Assembly: GCA_030425185.1 (NCBI GenBank)
Contig: JAUIAU010000030.1
Location: 1 to 40,187, forward strand
Direction of reading: 5' to 3'
DNA: 40,187 nucleotides
From: Alphaproteobacteria bacterium
GTDB taxonomy: Bacteria > Pseudomonadota > Alphaproteobacteria > Rhodobacterales > Rhodobacteraceae
The notes below the pieces were generated by a model, which was not told the DNA's origin, did not search any database, and saw nothing but the letters and a program-made list of their open reading frames with translations. This document shows positions 1 through 9,034 of the stretch, piece after piece; the stretch's first letter is position 1, and the number at the start of each line of letters is the position of its first letter. The translations under genes were made by a program, and so were the position numbers.

Positions 1-38
1 GTAGTGTGACCGGCAACGAAACGCAACCGGACGAGACG

Positions 39-1061
39 ATGCCCGAGACCGCCGCCCCCCTCTCCGCCGCCGACCTGCGCGCTGCCCTCGCTGCCGCCAC
101 CGGACCCGCGCCCGAGGCCCGTGCCGCTGCCGAGGCGCGCAACGCGCAGCTGACCAAGCCGCCGGGTGCGCTCGGGCGGCTCGAGGACGTCGCGCTCTGG
201 ATCGCGGAATGGCAGGGCATCGACCGTCCCGCGCTCGACCGGGTGCAGGTCGTGCTTTTCGCGGGCAATCACGGGGTGGCGGCGCGCGGCGTCTCGGCCT
301 TCCCGCCGGAGGTCACGGCACAGATGGTCGCGAACTTCGCCCACGGCGGCGCGGCCATCAACCAGCTGGCCGGGGCCTTCGGCGCGCGGCTCGACGTGGC
401 GTCCTTCGACCTCGACAGGCCGACCGCGGACTTCACCGAGGCCCCCGCGATGGACGCGGACCGTTTCGCGCGGGCCCTCGGAACCGGTTGGGCGGCGGTC
501 TCGGAGGACACCCAGCTTCTGATCACCGGGGAAATGGGCATCGGCAATACCACCGCCGCGGCGGCCGTGGCCTGCGGGTTGTTCGGGGGTCTGCCCGAGG
601 ACTGGGTCGGGCGCGGGACCGGGGTCACCGATACCGGGCTGCTGCTCAAGGCGCAGGTGGTGGGCGAGGGGCTCGACGTCCACCGCGCGGCGCTGGGCGA
701 TCCGCTGGAGGTGCTGCGCTGCCTTGGCGGGTTGGAACTGGCGGCGATGGCAGGGGCCATTGCCCGGGCGCGGATCCTCGGGATTCCGTTGCTGCTCGAC
801 GGGTTCATCTGCTGCGCGGCGGCGGCCGTTCTGGAGAAGGCGGTCCCGGGGGCGCTGGCCCACGCGCGCGCGGGCCATGTCTCGGCCGAGGCCGCGCACG
901 GCAAGCTGCTGGCCGCGCTCGGGCTGGACCCGCTCCTGTCGCTGGGCCTGCGGCTGGGCGAGGGGTCGGGGGCCGCGGCGGCGCTCGGGATCGTCAAGGC
1001 GGCGGTCGCGTGCCACTCCGGCATGGCGACCTTCGCCGAGGCCGGGGTCGCGGGCGGCTGA
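39..1061 (+). CDS. cobT: Nicotinate-nucleotide--dimethylbenzimidazole phosphoribosyltransferase
   Basis: CobT activates dimethylbenzimidazole by transferring phosphoribose from nicotinate mononucleotide, a late step of cobalamin (lower nucleotide loop) assembly in the cytoplasm. The sequence shows the family signatures: an N-terminal [13 protein letters not shown] block, [14 protein letters not shown] in the middle, a GRGTGV motif, and [13 protein letters not shown] near the C-terminus, which holds the glutamate that I take to be the catalytic base. From the ATG at 39 the protein is 340 residues, close to the usual family length. A GTG at 6 in the same frame would add 11 residues with no homology-like features, so I prefer the ATG. 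The gene is convergent with the antiporter gene, with only 6 bases between stops. No other cobalamin gene is visible, although the left edge cuts the context. Confidence 0.95.
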   Translation: MPETAAPLSAADLRAALAAATGPAPEARAAAEARNAQLTKPPGALGRLEDVALWIAEWQGIDRPALDRVQVVLFAGNHGVAARGVSAFPPEVTAQMVANFAHGGAAINQLAGAFGARLDVASFDLDRPTADFTEAPAMDADRFARALGTGWAAVSEDTQLLITGEMGIGNTTAAAAVACGLFGGLPEDWVGRGTGVTDTGLLLKAQVVGEGLDVHRAALGDPLEVLRCLGGLELAAMAGAIARARILGIPLLLDGFICCAAAAVLEKAVPGALAHARAGHVSAEAAHGKLLAALGLDPLLSLGLRLGEGSGAAAALGIVKAAVACHSGMATFAEAGVAGG

Positions 1062-1067
1062 GCTCCC

Positions 1068-3020
1068 TCAGCCGGTGCCGGGCACGCCCTGGCCGGTCAT
1101 CGGCCGGGCCGGGCTGCGCCCCGGTTCCGCGTCGCCGGGCGGGGTTTTCCCGCCATCGTCGAGCGTGGTGACCAGCGCGGTCTCCAGCGCGTTGTTCAGC
1201 TCCTGCGCACGGGCCATGTAGGCGGCGTTCTCGGACACCGGCACGCCGGGCTTCCACAGCTCGGCCAGTTCGAGCAGGGCGTGGCGGTCATGCTTCCAGA
1301 AGGTCTCGGCCTGCGTCGCCGCCTCGTAGTCGCTGAGCCCCATGCCCTCGAGGACGTAGCGGCCTGCGCGCACCGAGCTGTCGAAGGCCTCGCGCACGAT
1401 CTTGTCGGCCCCGGCGGCGAAAAGCTCGTAGGTGTGGACCCGGTCATGGGCGCGGCTGACGATGAAGAGGTCCGGCCGCTCGCGCCGGGCATGGCGCACC
1501 AGCTTCAGGGCCGCCGCCTTGTCGTCGAGCGCCACCACGAGAACCTTCGCCGTCTTCAGCCCCGCCGCGTGCAGCAGTTCGGGCCGCGTCGGGTCGCCGA
1601 AGAAGCCCTTGAACCCGAAGCTGCGCATCAGCTCGACGGTCTTCAGGTCGTTGTCGAGAACCGTGGTGCGGAAGCCCGACATCTGCACCAGCCGGTTGAC
1701 CACCTGCCCGAAGCGACCGACCCCCGCGATGATGATCGGCTGCTGTTCGTCGATGGCATCCGCGGCGGGCGTCTCGCCGGCATCGGTCAGCCGGGCGGCG
1801 AGGCGTTCGTAGACGATGAAGAGAAGCGGCGTCAGCAGCATCGACAGGGCGATGACGAGCAGGAGCGTCGCGCTCAGCCCGGCCGGCAGGACATTGGTGC
1901 CGAGCGCGAAGCTGACCAACACGAAGCCGAACTCACCGGCCTGCGCGAGGCCCAGCGTGAACAGCCAGCGGTCGCGGCCCCGGATGTCGAAGACCCGCGC
2001 CAGCCCGTAGAGGATCACGCCCTTGATCGCGATCAGGCCCAGCGTCAGCGCCAGCATCGACAGCGGCGCGGCGAAGAAGCGCGCGAAGTCGATGCTCGCC
2101 CCCACCGTGATGAAGAAGAGGCCCAGCAGCAGGCCCTTGAACGGCTCGATGTCGGCCTCGATCTCGTGCCGGAACTCGGAGTTGGCCAGCACCACGCCCG
2201 CAAGGAAGGCACCAAGCGCGGGCGACAGCCCGACCATCAGCATCAGCGAGGCAACACCCACCACGAACAGCAGCGACACAGCCGTGTTCATCTCGCGCAG
2301 GCGGGCCGCGCTGATGAAGCGGAAGACGGGGCGCGTCAGAAAATGCCCGCCGAGGATGATGGCCGCAAGCGCGCCGATGGTCAGCAGCGTCAGCCCCCAG
2401 CCGGGCAGGTCCTGCAGCAGGTGCAGGGCCTCGGGGCCGTGGGGGGCATCGGCCTCCGCCTGGCTCGGCCGGACGATCGAGCCGTCGGGGGCCAGTTGCA
2501 GCACGTGCGGCATCGCCAGCAGGGGCAGGAAGGCCAGCATCGGGATCACCGCGATGTCCTGCGTCAGCAGCACCGAGAAGGCCGAGCGCCCGCCGGGGGT
2601 GCTCATCAGGTTCTTCTCGGTCAGCGTCTGCAACACGATGGCGGTGGAACTCAGCGCCATGATCAGCCCGACCGCCAGCGAGATCGACACCGGCTGCCCC
2701 AGCGCCAGCGCGCCCGCGGTCACCGCTGCCGTGGTCAGCCCGATCTGCGCCCCGCCAAGGCCCAACAGGCGGTCCCGCATGTCCCACAGCGCGCGCGGCT
2801 CCAGTTCGAGGCCGATCAGGAACAGCATCATCACCACGCCGAACTCGGCGAAGTGCTGCAACTCGGTCACGTCATGGGCGACGAGGCCGAAGACCGGGCC
2901 GATGGCGATCCCGGCGAAGAGGTAGCCCAGCACCGATCCCAGCCCGAGCCGCATGGCAATCGGCACCGCGATCACGGCGGCGAGCAGGAACAGGGTCGCC
3001 TGAAGCAGGAACTCGGTCAT
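1068..3020 (-). CDS. Kef-type CPA2 monovalent cation:proton antiporter with TrkA-N domain
   Basis: This 650-residue inner-membrane protein belongs to the monovalent cation:proton antiporter-2 family (KefB/KefC-like), which exports K+ in exchange for protons. The first ~400 residues form a long series of hydrophobic segments with the Na/H-exchanger pattern, including FLIGLELEPRALW and LLTQDIAVIP, where the buried QD pair is the family's ion-binding signature. From about residue 425 a soluble TrkA-N (RCK) domain begins with the dinucleotide-binding motif IAGVGRFGQVVNR and runs to about residue 545. A charged, disordered tail of ~80 residues follows. The lrp gene ends 48 bases upstream on the same strand, so the two may be co-transcribed. 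I cannot tell KefB from KefC and see no KefF/KefG-type ancillary gene nearby. Confidence 0.9.
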   Translation of the reverse strand: MTEFLLQATLFLLAAVIAVPIAMRLGLGSVLGYLFAGIAIGPVFGLVAHDVTELQHFAEFGVVMMLFLIGLELEPRALWDMRDRLLGLGGAQIGLTTAAVTAGALALGQPVSISLAVGLIMALSSTAIVLQTLTEKNLMSTPGGRSAFSVLLTQDIAVIPMLAFLPLLAMPHVLQLAPDGSIVRPSQAEADAPHGPEALHLLQDLPGWGLTLLTIGALAAIILGGHFLTRPVFRFISAARLREMNTAVSLLFVVGVASLMLMVGLSPALGAFLAGVVLANSEFRHEIEADIEPFKGLLLGLFFITVGASIDFARFFAAPLSMLALTLGLIAIKGVILYGLARVFDIRGRDRWLFTLGLAQAGEFGFVLVSFALGTNVLPAGLSATLLLVIALSMLLTPLLFIVYERLAARLTDAGETPAADAIDEQQPIIIAGVGRFGQVVNRLVQMSGFRTTVLDNDLKTVELMRSFGFKGFFGDPTRPELLHAAGLKTAKVLVVALDDKAAALKLVRHARRERPDLFIVSRAHDRVHTYELFAAGADKIVREAFDSSVRAGRYVLEGMGLSDYEAATQAETFWKHDRHALLELAELWKPGVPVSENAAYMARAQELNNALETALVTTLDDGGKTPPGDAEPGRSPARPMTGQGVPGTG

Positions 3021-3068
3021 CGGTTTCGGGCCGTCCTTTGGCGCGGCGGGGGGCTTTGAGGCCCCGCG

Positions 3069-3527
3069 TCAGGTGGGCAGGGGCGCGTCGCGCTTGAGTT
3101 GGTTCATGACGATCTGGCTTTGCACCCGTGCAACAGCCGGGTGCGGCAGAAGGACGTCGTGGATCAGGCGATTCAGGCCGCCGAGGTCGCGGGTATAGAC
3201 CCGGAGAAGGTAGTCGGCCTCGCCGGTCAGCGTCCAGACCGAGACGATCTCGGGCTGGGTCTCGACCAGCCGGGCAAAGCTCTGAGCACTGTCCGGCCGG
3301 TGGCTGGCCATCTGGACCTGCACGAAGGCCTGCACGTCGAGGCCCAGCTTCGCCGGTTCCAGCCGCGCGGCATAGCCGCAGATGATGCCGTCGGCCTCCA
3401 GCCGCTGGCGGCGGCGCCCGGCCTGGCTGGGGCTGAGGTTCAGCCGCGTGCCGAGGTCCTGCGCGGTGAGGTGCGCGTCGGACTGCAACGCGGCCAGCAG
3501 GCGGCAGTCGGTGGAATCGAGGTTCAT
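3069..3527 (-). CDS. Lrp/AsnC family transcriptional regulator
   Basis: A 152-residue regulator with the standard Lrp/AsnC plan. An N-terminal winged helix-turn-helix (about residues 5-60, with LSPSQAGRRRQRLEADGII as the recognition region) is followed by an alpha/beta ligand-binding domain of the RAM type (about residues 65-145). I start it at the ATG at 3527 because MNLDSTDCRLL matches the usual beginning of the family; a longer frame upstream adds 30 residues unlike Lrp. It is divergent from hppD across 153 bases. In Rhodobacterales and rhizobia, Lrp-type regulators next to hppD commonly control tyrosine/phenylalanine catabolism, so an aromatic amino acid effector is a reasonable inference. 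It may also be transcribed with the antiporter gene that follows it. Confidence 0.9.
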   Translation of the reverse strand: MNLDSTDCRLLAALQSDAHLTAQDLGTRLNLSPSQAGRRRQRLEADGIICGYAARLEPAKLGLDVQAFVQVQMASHRPDSAQSFARLVETQPEIVSVWTLTGEADYLLRVYTRDLGGLNRLIHDVLLPHPAVARVQSQIVMNQLKRDAPLPT

Positions 3528-3680
3528 GGCCGTACCTTGCGTGAGTCTCGCATCATTCCCCAAGAGTCGCGCGCAACTTCCGCATCGTCCAGCCTGAAAT
3601 TGCCTGAAAATGCGCACTCTCCGCGAATGATGTGCCTCATTATCATCAAATCATCACATCCCCATGCAGGAGGACGCGAG
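3528..3680. promoter_or_regulatory. Divergent lrp-hppD control region
   Basis: This 153-base gap carries the promoters of both divergent genes. The half next to hppD, about 3625-3665, is clearly richer in A and T than its surroundings, with repeated ATCAT/ATGAT elements in both orientations, which is the kind of sequence Lrp-family proteins bind. A good ribosome binding site, AGGAGG, sits at 3668-3673, seven bases before the hppD ATG. I cannot assign exact -35/-10 boxes. Confidence 0.5.
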
Positions 3681-4775
3681 ATGGGTCCCTTCCCCCATGA
3701 CGCCCCCAAGGCCACGATCAGCGCCGAGAACCCCGCCGGCACCGACGGGTTCGAGTTCGTCGAGTTTGCCAGCCCCGACCCGCAATCCCTGCGCGACCTC
3801 TTCGGTCGCATGGGCTTCGTGCACACCGCGACCCACAAGACGAAGGCGGTCGAGCTCTGGCAGCAGGGCGACATCACCTATGTCCTGAACGCCGAACCCG
3901 GCAGCTTTGCCGAGAAGTTCGTGGCCGAGCACGGCCCCTGCGCGCCCTCGATGGCCTGGCGGGTGGTCGATGCGCAGCACGCCTTCCGGCATGCCGTGGC
4001 GCAGGGGGCCGAACCCTACGAGGGGGCCGACAAGACGCTCGACTGGCCCGCGATCAAGGGCATCGGCGGATCGCTGCTCTATTTCACCGACCAGTATTAT
4101 GAGACCAACCCCTACAACGCCGAGTTCGACTGGATCGACCGCGCGCATCCGGAGGGGGTCGGCTTCCACTACCTCGACCACCTGACCCACAACGTCCACA
4201 AGGGCAACATGGACAAGTGGTTCCGCTTCTACGGCGACCTGTTCAATTTCCGCGAGATCCGCTTCTTCGACATCGAGGGCAAGTTCACCGGCCTCTACAG
4301 CCGCGCGCTGACCTCGCCCTGCGGCCGCATCCGGATCCCGATCAACGAGGACCGCTCGGAGAACGGCCAGATCGTCGAGTACCTGCGGCGCTACAACGGC
4401 GAGGGCATCCAGCACATCGCGGTGGGGGCGCGGGATATCTACGCCTCGGTGGACGAGATCGCCCGGCGCGGCGTCAAGTTCATGCCGAAACCGCCGCAGG
4501 CCTATTACGACATGAGCCGCGACCGGGTGACGGGCCATGAAGAGCCGCTCGACCGGATGGCGGAGCACGGCATCCTGATCGACGGCGAAGGCGTCGTCGG
4601 CGGCGGCGAGACCCGCATCCTGCTGCAGATCTTCTCGAAGACCTGCATCGGTCCGATCTTCTTCGAGTTCATCCAGCGCAAGGGGGACGACGGCTTCGGC
4701 GAAGGCAACTTCCGCGCCCTCTTCGAGTCGATCGAACAGGACCAGATCGACCGTGGCGTGCTGAAGGCCAGCTGA
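3681..4775 (+). CDS. hppD: 4-hydroxyphenylpyruvate dioxygenase
   Basis: This non-heme Fe(II) enzyme converts 4-hydroxyphenylpyruvate to homogentisate in tyrosine catabolism. The protein is 364 residues, normal for bacterial HPPD, with two vicinal-oxygen-chelate domains (about 20-145 and 160-340). The iron ligands expected from the Pseudomonas enzyme are all present: His167 in YLDHLTHNV, His245 in EGIQHIAVG and Glu329 in IFFEFIQRKGDDGFGEGNF, which is also the conserved C-terminal signature. The ATG at 3681 has a strong ribosome binding site; an upstream in-frame extension to 3099 is antisense to lrp and is rejected. No homogentisate dioxygenase gene follows, so the rest of the pathway is elsewhere. 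The Lrp gene on the other strand is its likely regulator. Confidence 0.96.
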   Translation: MGPFPHDAPKATISAENPAGTDGFEFVEFASPDPQSLRDLFGRMGFVHTATHKTKAVELWQQGDITYVLNAEPGSFAEKFVAEHGPCAPSMAWRVVDAQHAFRHAVAQGAEPYEGADKTLDWPAIKGIGGSLLYFTDQYYETNPYNAEFDWIDRAHPEGVGFHYLDHLTHNVHKGNMDKWFRFYGDLFNFREIRFFDIEGKFTGLYSRALTSPCGRIRIPINEDRSENGQIVEYLRRYNGEGIQHIAVGARDIYASVDEIARRGVKFMPKPPQAYYDMSRDRVTGHEEPLDRMAEHGILIDGEGVVGGGETRILLQIFSKTCIGPIFFEFIQRKGDDGFGEGNFRALFESIEQDQIDRGVLKAS

Positions 4776-4796
4776 CCGCGCGCACGACTGGCGGTC

Positions 4797-4820
4797 GGGG
4801 GCGTGCGGGCCACGTCCCCC
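4797..4820. terminator. Possible hairpin between convergent hppD and SIMPL genes
   Basis: GGGGGCGTG and CACGTCCCCC form an imperfect stem around a five-base loop in the 55 bases separating the convergent stop codons. There is no T tract on either strand, so if it ends transcription it is not a typical intrinsic terminator. Confidence 0.3.
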
Positions 4821-4830
4821 GGCGGCCTCC

Positions 4831-5535
4831 TTACTGGTCGAGCGCCCAGGTCACGTTGACGTTGGCGGTGAAGCTGACCTCGCCCTCCGCCACGGGGACC
4901 GGGGCGCTCATTGCCGCCATCGCGAACTCGGCGCGGACCATCGGCTGCGGCATCGACCCGCCGCTTTCCGAAACGGTCACGATCGGTCCGAGCTCCACCC
5001 CGAACCCCTCGGCGAAGAGGGCCGCCCGGCGGCGCGCCTCGGCGATCGCGGCGGCGCGGGCCGCGTCGAGATGCGGCTGGGGATCGGCGACGCCGAAGCT
5101 GAGACCGTCGAGCGAGTTGGCCCCGTCCTGCACCACCGTATCGAGAAACGCGCCCAGCCGGTCGAGGTCGCGCACCGTCACGCTGACGCCGTTGCTGACG
5201 CGGTAGCCGGTGATCCGCTGGTCGCCGTCCGACGACCGGCTGGCCCAGACCGGCTGCACCGACAGGCCGCGGGTCTGGCGGTCCCGCTCGGCGATCCCGG
5301 CCTCCGCGATCACGCCGAACACGGCCCCGAGCGCGGCGCTGTTGCGCGACAGCGCCTCGGCGGCGGTCTTGCCCTCGGTGACGACGCCGATCTCGACGCG
5401 GGCGAGGTCGGGCGCGACGCTGACCCGGCCCTCGGCGCTCAGCGACAGGGTGCCCGGCGGCATGTCGGCACGGGCCGCGCCGGTGGCGAGAGTCAGGCCG
5501 AGGAGAATCACTCCGAGGATCACGTGCGGGCGCAT
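4831..5535 (-). CDS. SIMPL (DUF541) domain periplasmic protein
   Basis: A 234-residue exported protein of the SIMPL/DUF541 family (relatives: BP26/OMP28 and YggE). Residues 1-23 form a signal peptide ending near ARADM. The mature protein opens with the family pattern LSLSAEGRVSVAPDLARVEIGV, contains SAALGAVFGVIAEAGI and ITGYRVSNGVSVTVRDLD, and ends in a beta strand, SFTANVNVTWALDQ. Family members form ring-like oligomers in the periplasm or outer membrane and have been linked to oxidative-stress tolerance; the molecular function is not settled. The ATG at 5535 is chosen because it starts the signal peptide; the open frame continues much further upstream but that part is antisense to the next gene. 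Confidence 0.88.
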   Translation of the reverse strand: MRPHVILGVILLGLTLATGAARADMPPGTLSLSAEGRVSVAPDLARVEIGVVTEGKTAAEALSRNSAALGAVFGVIAEAGIAERDRQTRGLSVQPVWASRSSDGDQRITGYRVSNGVSVTVRDLDRLGAFLDTVVQDGANSLDGLSFGVADPQPHLDAARAAAIAEARRRAALFAEGFGVELGPIVTVSESGGSMPQPMVRAEFAMAAMSAPVPVAEGEVSFTANVNVTWALDQ

Positions 5536-5703
5536 GGGTGGCTCCTGTCTTGTCCGATTTCGATATCGCCTGTGGACCAGTCCGGCCGGTCCGGCGGTGC
5601 CCCGCTTGCGGGGGCGGTTTCTCTTTTCCTCGGCCCGGTGCCGCGTTACAACCATGACCTCAAGGGAGGGGCCGAGACGCCCCGGGAAACACCGCGGTGA
5701 CCG

Positions 5704-8472
5704 ATGAAACCGAGCTTCGCGCTCCACCTCACCCATGACGGCATAACCCTGTTGCACCGGAGCCGTGGCGGCTGGGTTGATGCAGGCAGTGTGGCGCTGG
5801 ACAATCCCGAGATCAACGAGCGTCTGGCGTGGTTGCGGAAGACCGCCGCCGCCCTCGCGCGCGACGGCGTGACGACCAAGCTGGTCATTCCGAACAGCGA
5901 GATCCTCTACGACACCGTGACCGCCCACGGCCCCGACGAGGCCGCGCGGGAAGCGCAGATCCGCGCCGGGCTTGAGGGCCGCACGCCCTATGACGTCAAC
6001 GACCTCGTGTTCGACTACCGTGCAGAAGGCGACATCGCGCATATCGCCGTGGTCGCCCGCGAAACGCTGGTCGAGGCCGAGGCCTTCGCCACCGAGCATC
6101 GCTTCAACCCGGTCTGCTTCGTTGCCATTCCCGACGACGATGCCTTCGGCGGCGAGCCGAACTTCGGGCTGACCCGCGCCTCCGACACGCTGGTCGATCC
6201 CGCCGACCCGCTGGAGCGCGACGACGAGGCAATCCGCATCATCGGAACCGCCCGCCCGGCCGGGCAGGACGAGCGCGCGCCGGTGGTGCACGTGGCGGAC
6301 GACGCCCCGGCGGCCGAGGCGCTGCCGCCGATCCTGACCGCCGCGCTGAACCCCGATCCGGTCCCGGATCCTGCGGAGGCCGCGGAGCCGGAAGCGCCCG
6401 AGGCGGACAGCGGGCCGACGGACGACACCCCCGCCGAGCCGGTGCCGGAACCGGTCGTGTCGCTCTTTGCGTCGCGGCGGCGGACGGGCGGGGTCGAGGC
6501 CCCTCCGAAGGGCAGCCCGGACGAGGTTGGCGCACTGGTCGAGCAACGCGCCGCCCGGATGTCCTTCCTCAGCGAGGCGGCCGCCCCGCCGCCGGAGGCC
6601 GGGGAGCGCCCCGAGCCCGCCGCCGACGAGACCGGGGACCGCGGACTGGGCCGGTTCAAGGGCATGGCGGCGCGGGCCTTCAGCTTCGGCAAGGACGACC
6701 CGTCGGACGACGCGCCCGAGCCGCGCGACGCCCCGAAATCGATCACCGACGCGCCGCGTCTCTTCGGCAACGGTCCGGCCCAGCCGCCCGAGCGCTCTTC
6801 CGCGCCTGCCGTCAGCCGGGGCCGGTCGGGGATCACCCTGCCGCCGATGCCGCGCCTGCGGATGGGCGGGGCGCAACAGGCCACCGCCGCCGTCGATACG
6901 GGGCCCGATGCGCTGAGCGATCTGGCCGAGGCCCCCGCCGAGAACGACGCCGCCCCGCAGCCGGCTGCCGTGCCGACCCCCGAGGTCACCGCCGCCCCCG
7001 ACGCGGTTCCCGCGCCGCCGCGCGCAGCCAAGCCCTTCGTTGCCTTCTCGTCCGTGGTCCCGGACCGCGACGGCACCCAGTTCGACGAGCGCGCGGCCCG
7101 CGTGCGGGAGGTCGAGCCCGTGCGGTCCGTCCCGACTGCGGTGGCCGAGATCACCGACGCCGCGACCCGTGCCATCGGCAGTCTCGGCGGTAGCCTTGGC
7201 GGCCTGCCGGCAGCCGCTGCCGCGCGCCCGCCGATGGGCCTGATCGCGGCCGCCGCGCTGCTGGTGGTGCTGATCCTCGGGGCGGTCGCCGTGCTGCTCT
7301 TCGGGGGCGACGACGGGGCCGAGGCGGTTCCGGACACACCCGCGGCGCAAGTCGAAACCGCCGCGGCGGTGCCTGCCGCGCCGCTGGTCCCCGAGGCAGC
7401 CGTTTCCGCCACGGACGAGGCGCTGGCTGACGAGGCCGCCGCGGACGAGGCCAGCGCCGACGCCGACGCCGAGACCGCCGAACCGGCTGCCACGGACACC
7501 GCTGCCGCCGACACGCCCCCTGCCGCGCTGTCGCTGGTCGAGGCCGAAGCCGCCTATGCCGCGACCGGCATCTGGCAGCGCGGTCCGGAGGCACCGCCCG
7601 CGCCCGCCTCGACCGAGATCGACAGCCTCTATGTCGCAACGCTCGACCCCGAGATCGGCGTCGGCGATGCCGTGGCGCTTCCGGGTTATGTCGGCGGGCG
7701 CGATTTCCGGCCGATCTCGCCGCGCCCGCCGGTCGCGCCGGGGCAGACCTTCGATCTGGATGCCAACGGCCTGGTCGTGCCGACGCCGGATGGGGCCGTA
7801 TCGCCGGACGGCGTGCGCGTCCATTCCGTCGCTCCCCCGGTCACCCCGCCCGAACGTCCCGCCCGGATCGAGCAGGACGCCGCGCTGGCGCCCGATGCCG
7901 CCGCGCCGCTGCGCCCGCGCGCACGTCCGGGGAACGCGACCGAGATCATCGAACGCGCCGCCCTCGGCGGCTACACGCGCGCCCAGCTGGCGGCCCTGAA
8001 GCCGCGCGCGCGGCCCGAGTCCGAGCAGGCGATTGCCGCCGCCGAGGCCCTCGCCGACGGTGTCGAGGCCGACACGGCCAGCCCGCTGGCGGTTGCCAGT
8101 TCGCGCGCGCCTGCCGGACGGCCGTCGAACATTGCCGAACTGGTGGCCGAGGCCCGCCGCCTCGCGCCCGAGCCCGAGACCCGCGTGACGCGGGTCGCCG
8201 CCGTTGCGCCCGCCGGTCCGACCATTCCCACCCGCGCCTCGGTGGCGCGGCAGGCGACGATCCAGAACGCGATCTCGCTCCGGCAGGTCAACCTGATCGG
8301 GGTCTACGGAACGCCCTCCGACCGTCGCGCGCTGGTGCGGCTGGCCAACGGGCGGTACGTCAAGGTCGAGGTCGGCGACCGCGTCGATGGCGGCCGGGTC
8401 GCCGCGATCGGCGACAGCTCGCTGCAATACGTGAAGAACGACCGGAACATCACCCTGGCGATGCCGGACTGA
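5704..8472 (+). CDS. PilM/GspL-like and PilP/GspC-like single-pass membrane protein, 922 residues
   Basis: Function not established. Residues 1 to ~165 look like the cytoplasmic actin-fold region of PilM/GspL proteins: a short beta-hairpin start (ALHLTHDGITLLHR), a VTTKLVIPNSEILYDTV strand pair, a TPYDVNDLVFDYRAEGD segment and a closing HRFNPVCFVAIPDD. A long Ala/Pro/Glu/Asp-rich low-complexity stretch follows (~170-500). One transmembrane helix lies at about 510-533 (GLIAAAALLVVLILGAVAVL), then more Pro/Ala-rich linker. The last ~65 residues form a compact beta domain (VNLIGVYGTPSDRRALVRL, GRYVKVEVGDRV, YVKNDRNITLAMP) resembling the HR domain of GspC/PilP. This layout suggests a trans-envelope scaffold, cytoplasm to periplasm. 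No secretion or pilus genes adjoin it. The low-complexity region has caused such proteins to be misnamed after IF-2 or TonB-like proteins. Confidence 0.7.
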   Translation: MKPSFALHLTHDGITLLHRSRGGWVDAGSVALDNPEINERLAWLRKTAAALARDGVTTKLVIPNSEILYDTVTAHGPDEAAREAQIRAGLEGRTPYDVNDLVFDYRAEGDIAHIAVVARETLVEAEAFATEHRFNPVCFVAIPDDDAFGGEPNFGLTRASDTLVDPADPLERDDEAIRIIGTARPAGQDERAPVVHVADDAPAAEALPPILTAALNPDPVPDPAEAAEPEAPEADSGPTDDTPAEPVPEPVVSLFASRRRTGGVEAPPKGSPDEVGALVEQRAARMSFLSEAAAPPPEAGERPEPAADETGDRGLGRFKGMAARAFSFGKDDPSDDAPEPRDAPKSITDAPRLFGNGPAQPPERSSAPAVSRGRSGITLPPMPRLRMGGAQQATAAVDTGPDALSDLAEAPAENDAAPQPAAVPTPEVTAAPDAVPAPPRAAKPFVAFSSVVPDRDGTQFDERAARVREVEPVRSVPTAVAEITDAATRAIGSLGGSLGGLPAAAAARPPMGLIAAAALLVVLILGAVAVLLFGGDDGAEAVPDTPAAQVETAAAVPAAPLVPEAAVSATDEALADEAAADEASADADAETAEPAATDTAAADTPPAALSLVEAEAAYAATGIWQRGPEAPPAPASTEIDSLYVATLDPEIGVGDAVALPGYVGGRDFRPISPRPPVAPGQTFDLDANGLVVPTPDGAVSPDGVRVHSVAPPVTPPERPARIEQDAALAPDAAAPLRPRARPGNATEIIERAALGGYTRAQLAALKPRARPESEQAIAAAEALADGVEADTASPLAVASSRAPAGRPSNIAELVAEARRLAPEPETRVTRVAAVAPAGPTIPTRASVARQATIQNAISLRQVNLIGVYGTPSDRRALVRLANGRYVKVEVGDRVDGGRVAAIGDSSLQYVKNDRNITLAMPD

Positions 8473-8473
8473 C

Positions 8474-8499
8474 GGCAGGGCCACCGGGGCGGCCCTGCC
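8474..8499. terminator. Hairpin between convergent genes
   Basis: GGCAGGGCC at 8474-8482 and GGCCCTGCC at 8491-8499 form a perfect nine-base-pair stem with an eight-base loop, two bases after the stop of the 922-residue protein and 15 bases from the stop of the convergent gene. There is no clear T tract. The perfect stem and its position suggest a bidirectional terminator. Confidence 0.55.
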
Positions 8500-8514
8500 A
8501 AGGCGTTGGGCAGC

Positions 8515-9027
8515 CTATTCGGCCACGGTGCGATTGGTGATGAGAACCCCGCCCCCCGGCAGCGCGGCAAAGCCCACGGTCAGGACGGTGCCGGTTCCGC
8601 TGCGGAACGACCAGGTCACATCCGCGCCGTTCTCCGACGTCTCGACCGGTCCCTCGGCCCGGTAGCCAAGCTGCTCCGCCAGGTCGTCGCGCAGCAGGCG
8701 GGCGTCCTCTGGCGACAGCGCGGTCTCCGGGATCGTGAGGCGGCAGAGCACCTCGGTGTCGTCGCTCGACAGTTGCAGGACCGTTCCGTTCGGGTGGTCG
8801 TGGTAGTCCATCCCGTCGCGGTCCTCGCGCTCGGTCATCCCGGCGCCCATGCTGGCGTGCATCCCGGCCATCATCTTGCTGCGCAGGCCGAGCGTGTCGA
8901 GAACACAGGCCGACAGCACGAAGCTGGTATAGCTGTCCCAGCTCGCAAGGGTCTCCTGTGCCGGGGCCGGGACAGGGGCGACCGCCAGCGCCAGCGCGGT
9001 CAGGATCGGGGCAGGGGACCGGCGCAT
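8515..9027 (-). CDS. Secreted hypothetical protein
   Basis: I do not recognise this family. The 170-residue protein begins MRRSPAPILTALALAVAPVPAPAQ, a clear signal peptide with an AxA-type cleavage site, so the product should be periplasmic or secreted. The mature part has two cysteines (FVLSACVLDTL and TEVLCRLTI) that could form a disulfide, and a Met/His-containing stretch (MMAGMHASMGAGM, DYHDH) that could bind metal, though this is only a composition hint. An in-frame ATG at 9048 would place seven extra residues before the signal peptide and is less likely. It follows the next gene after only seven bases, so the two are probably co-transcribed. Confidence 0.72.
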   Translation of the reverse strand: MRRSPAPILTALALAVAPVPAPAQETLASWDSYTSFVLSACVLDTLGLRSKMMAGMHASMGAGMTEREDRDGMDYHDHPNGTVLQLSSDDTEVLCRLTIPETALSPEDARLLRDDLAEQLGYRAEGPVETSENGADVTWSFRSGTGTVLTVGFAALPGGGVLITNRTVAE

Positions 9028-9034
9028 CCGGACC

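Noticed and set aside
1281-3059. 592-codon open frame on the plus strand, antisense to the antiporter gene
   Set aside because: Its product is extreme in Arg, Gln, Asp and His with no domain pattern, while the minus strand encodes a clear Kef-type antiporter. It is a high-GC shadow frame.
5536-8484. Upstream extension of the SIMPL frame, about 980 codons
   Set aside because: It is antisense to the 922-residue protein and Gly/Arg-rich; the signal peptide at 5535 marks the real start.
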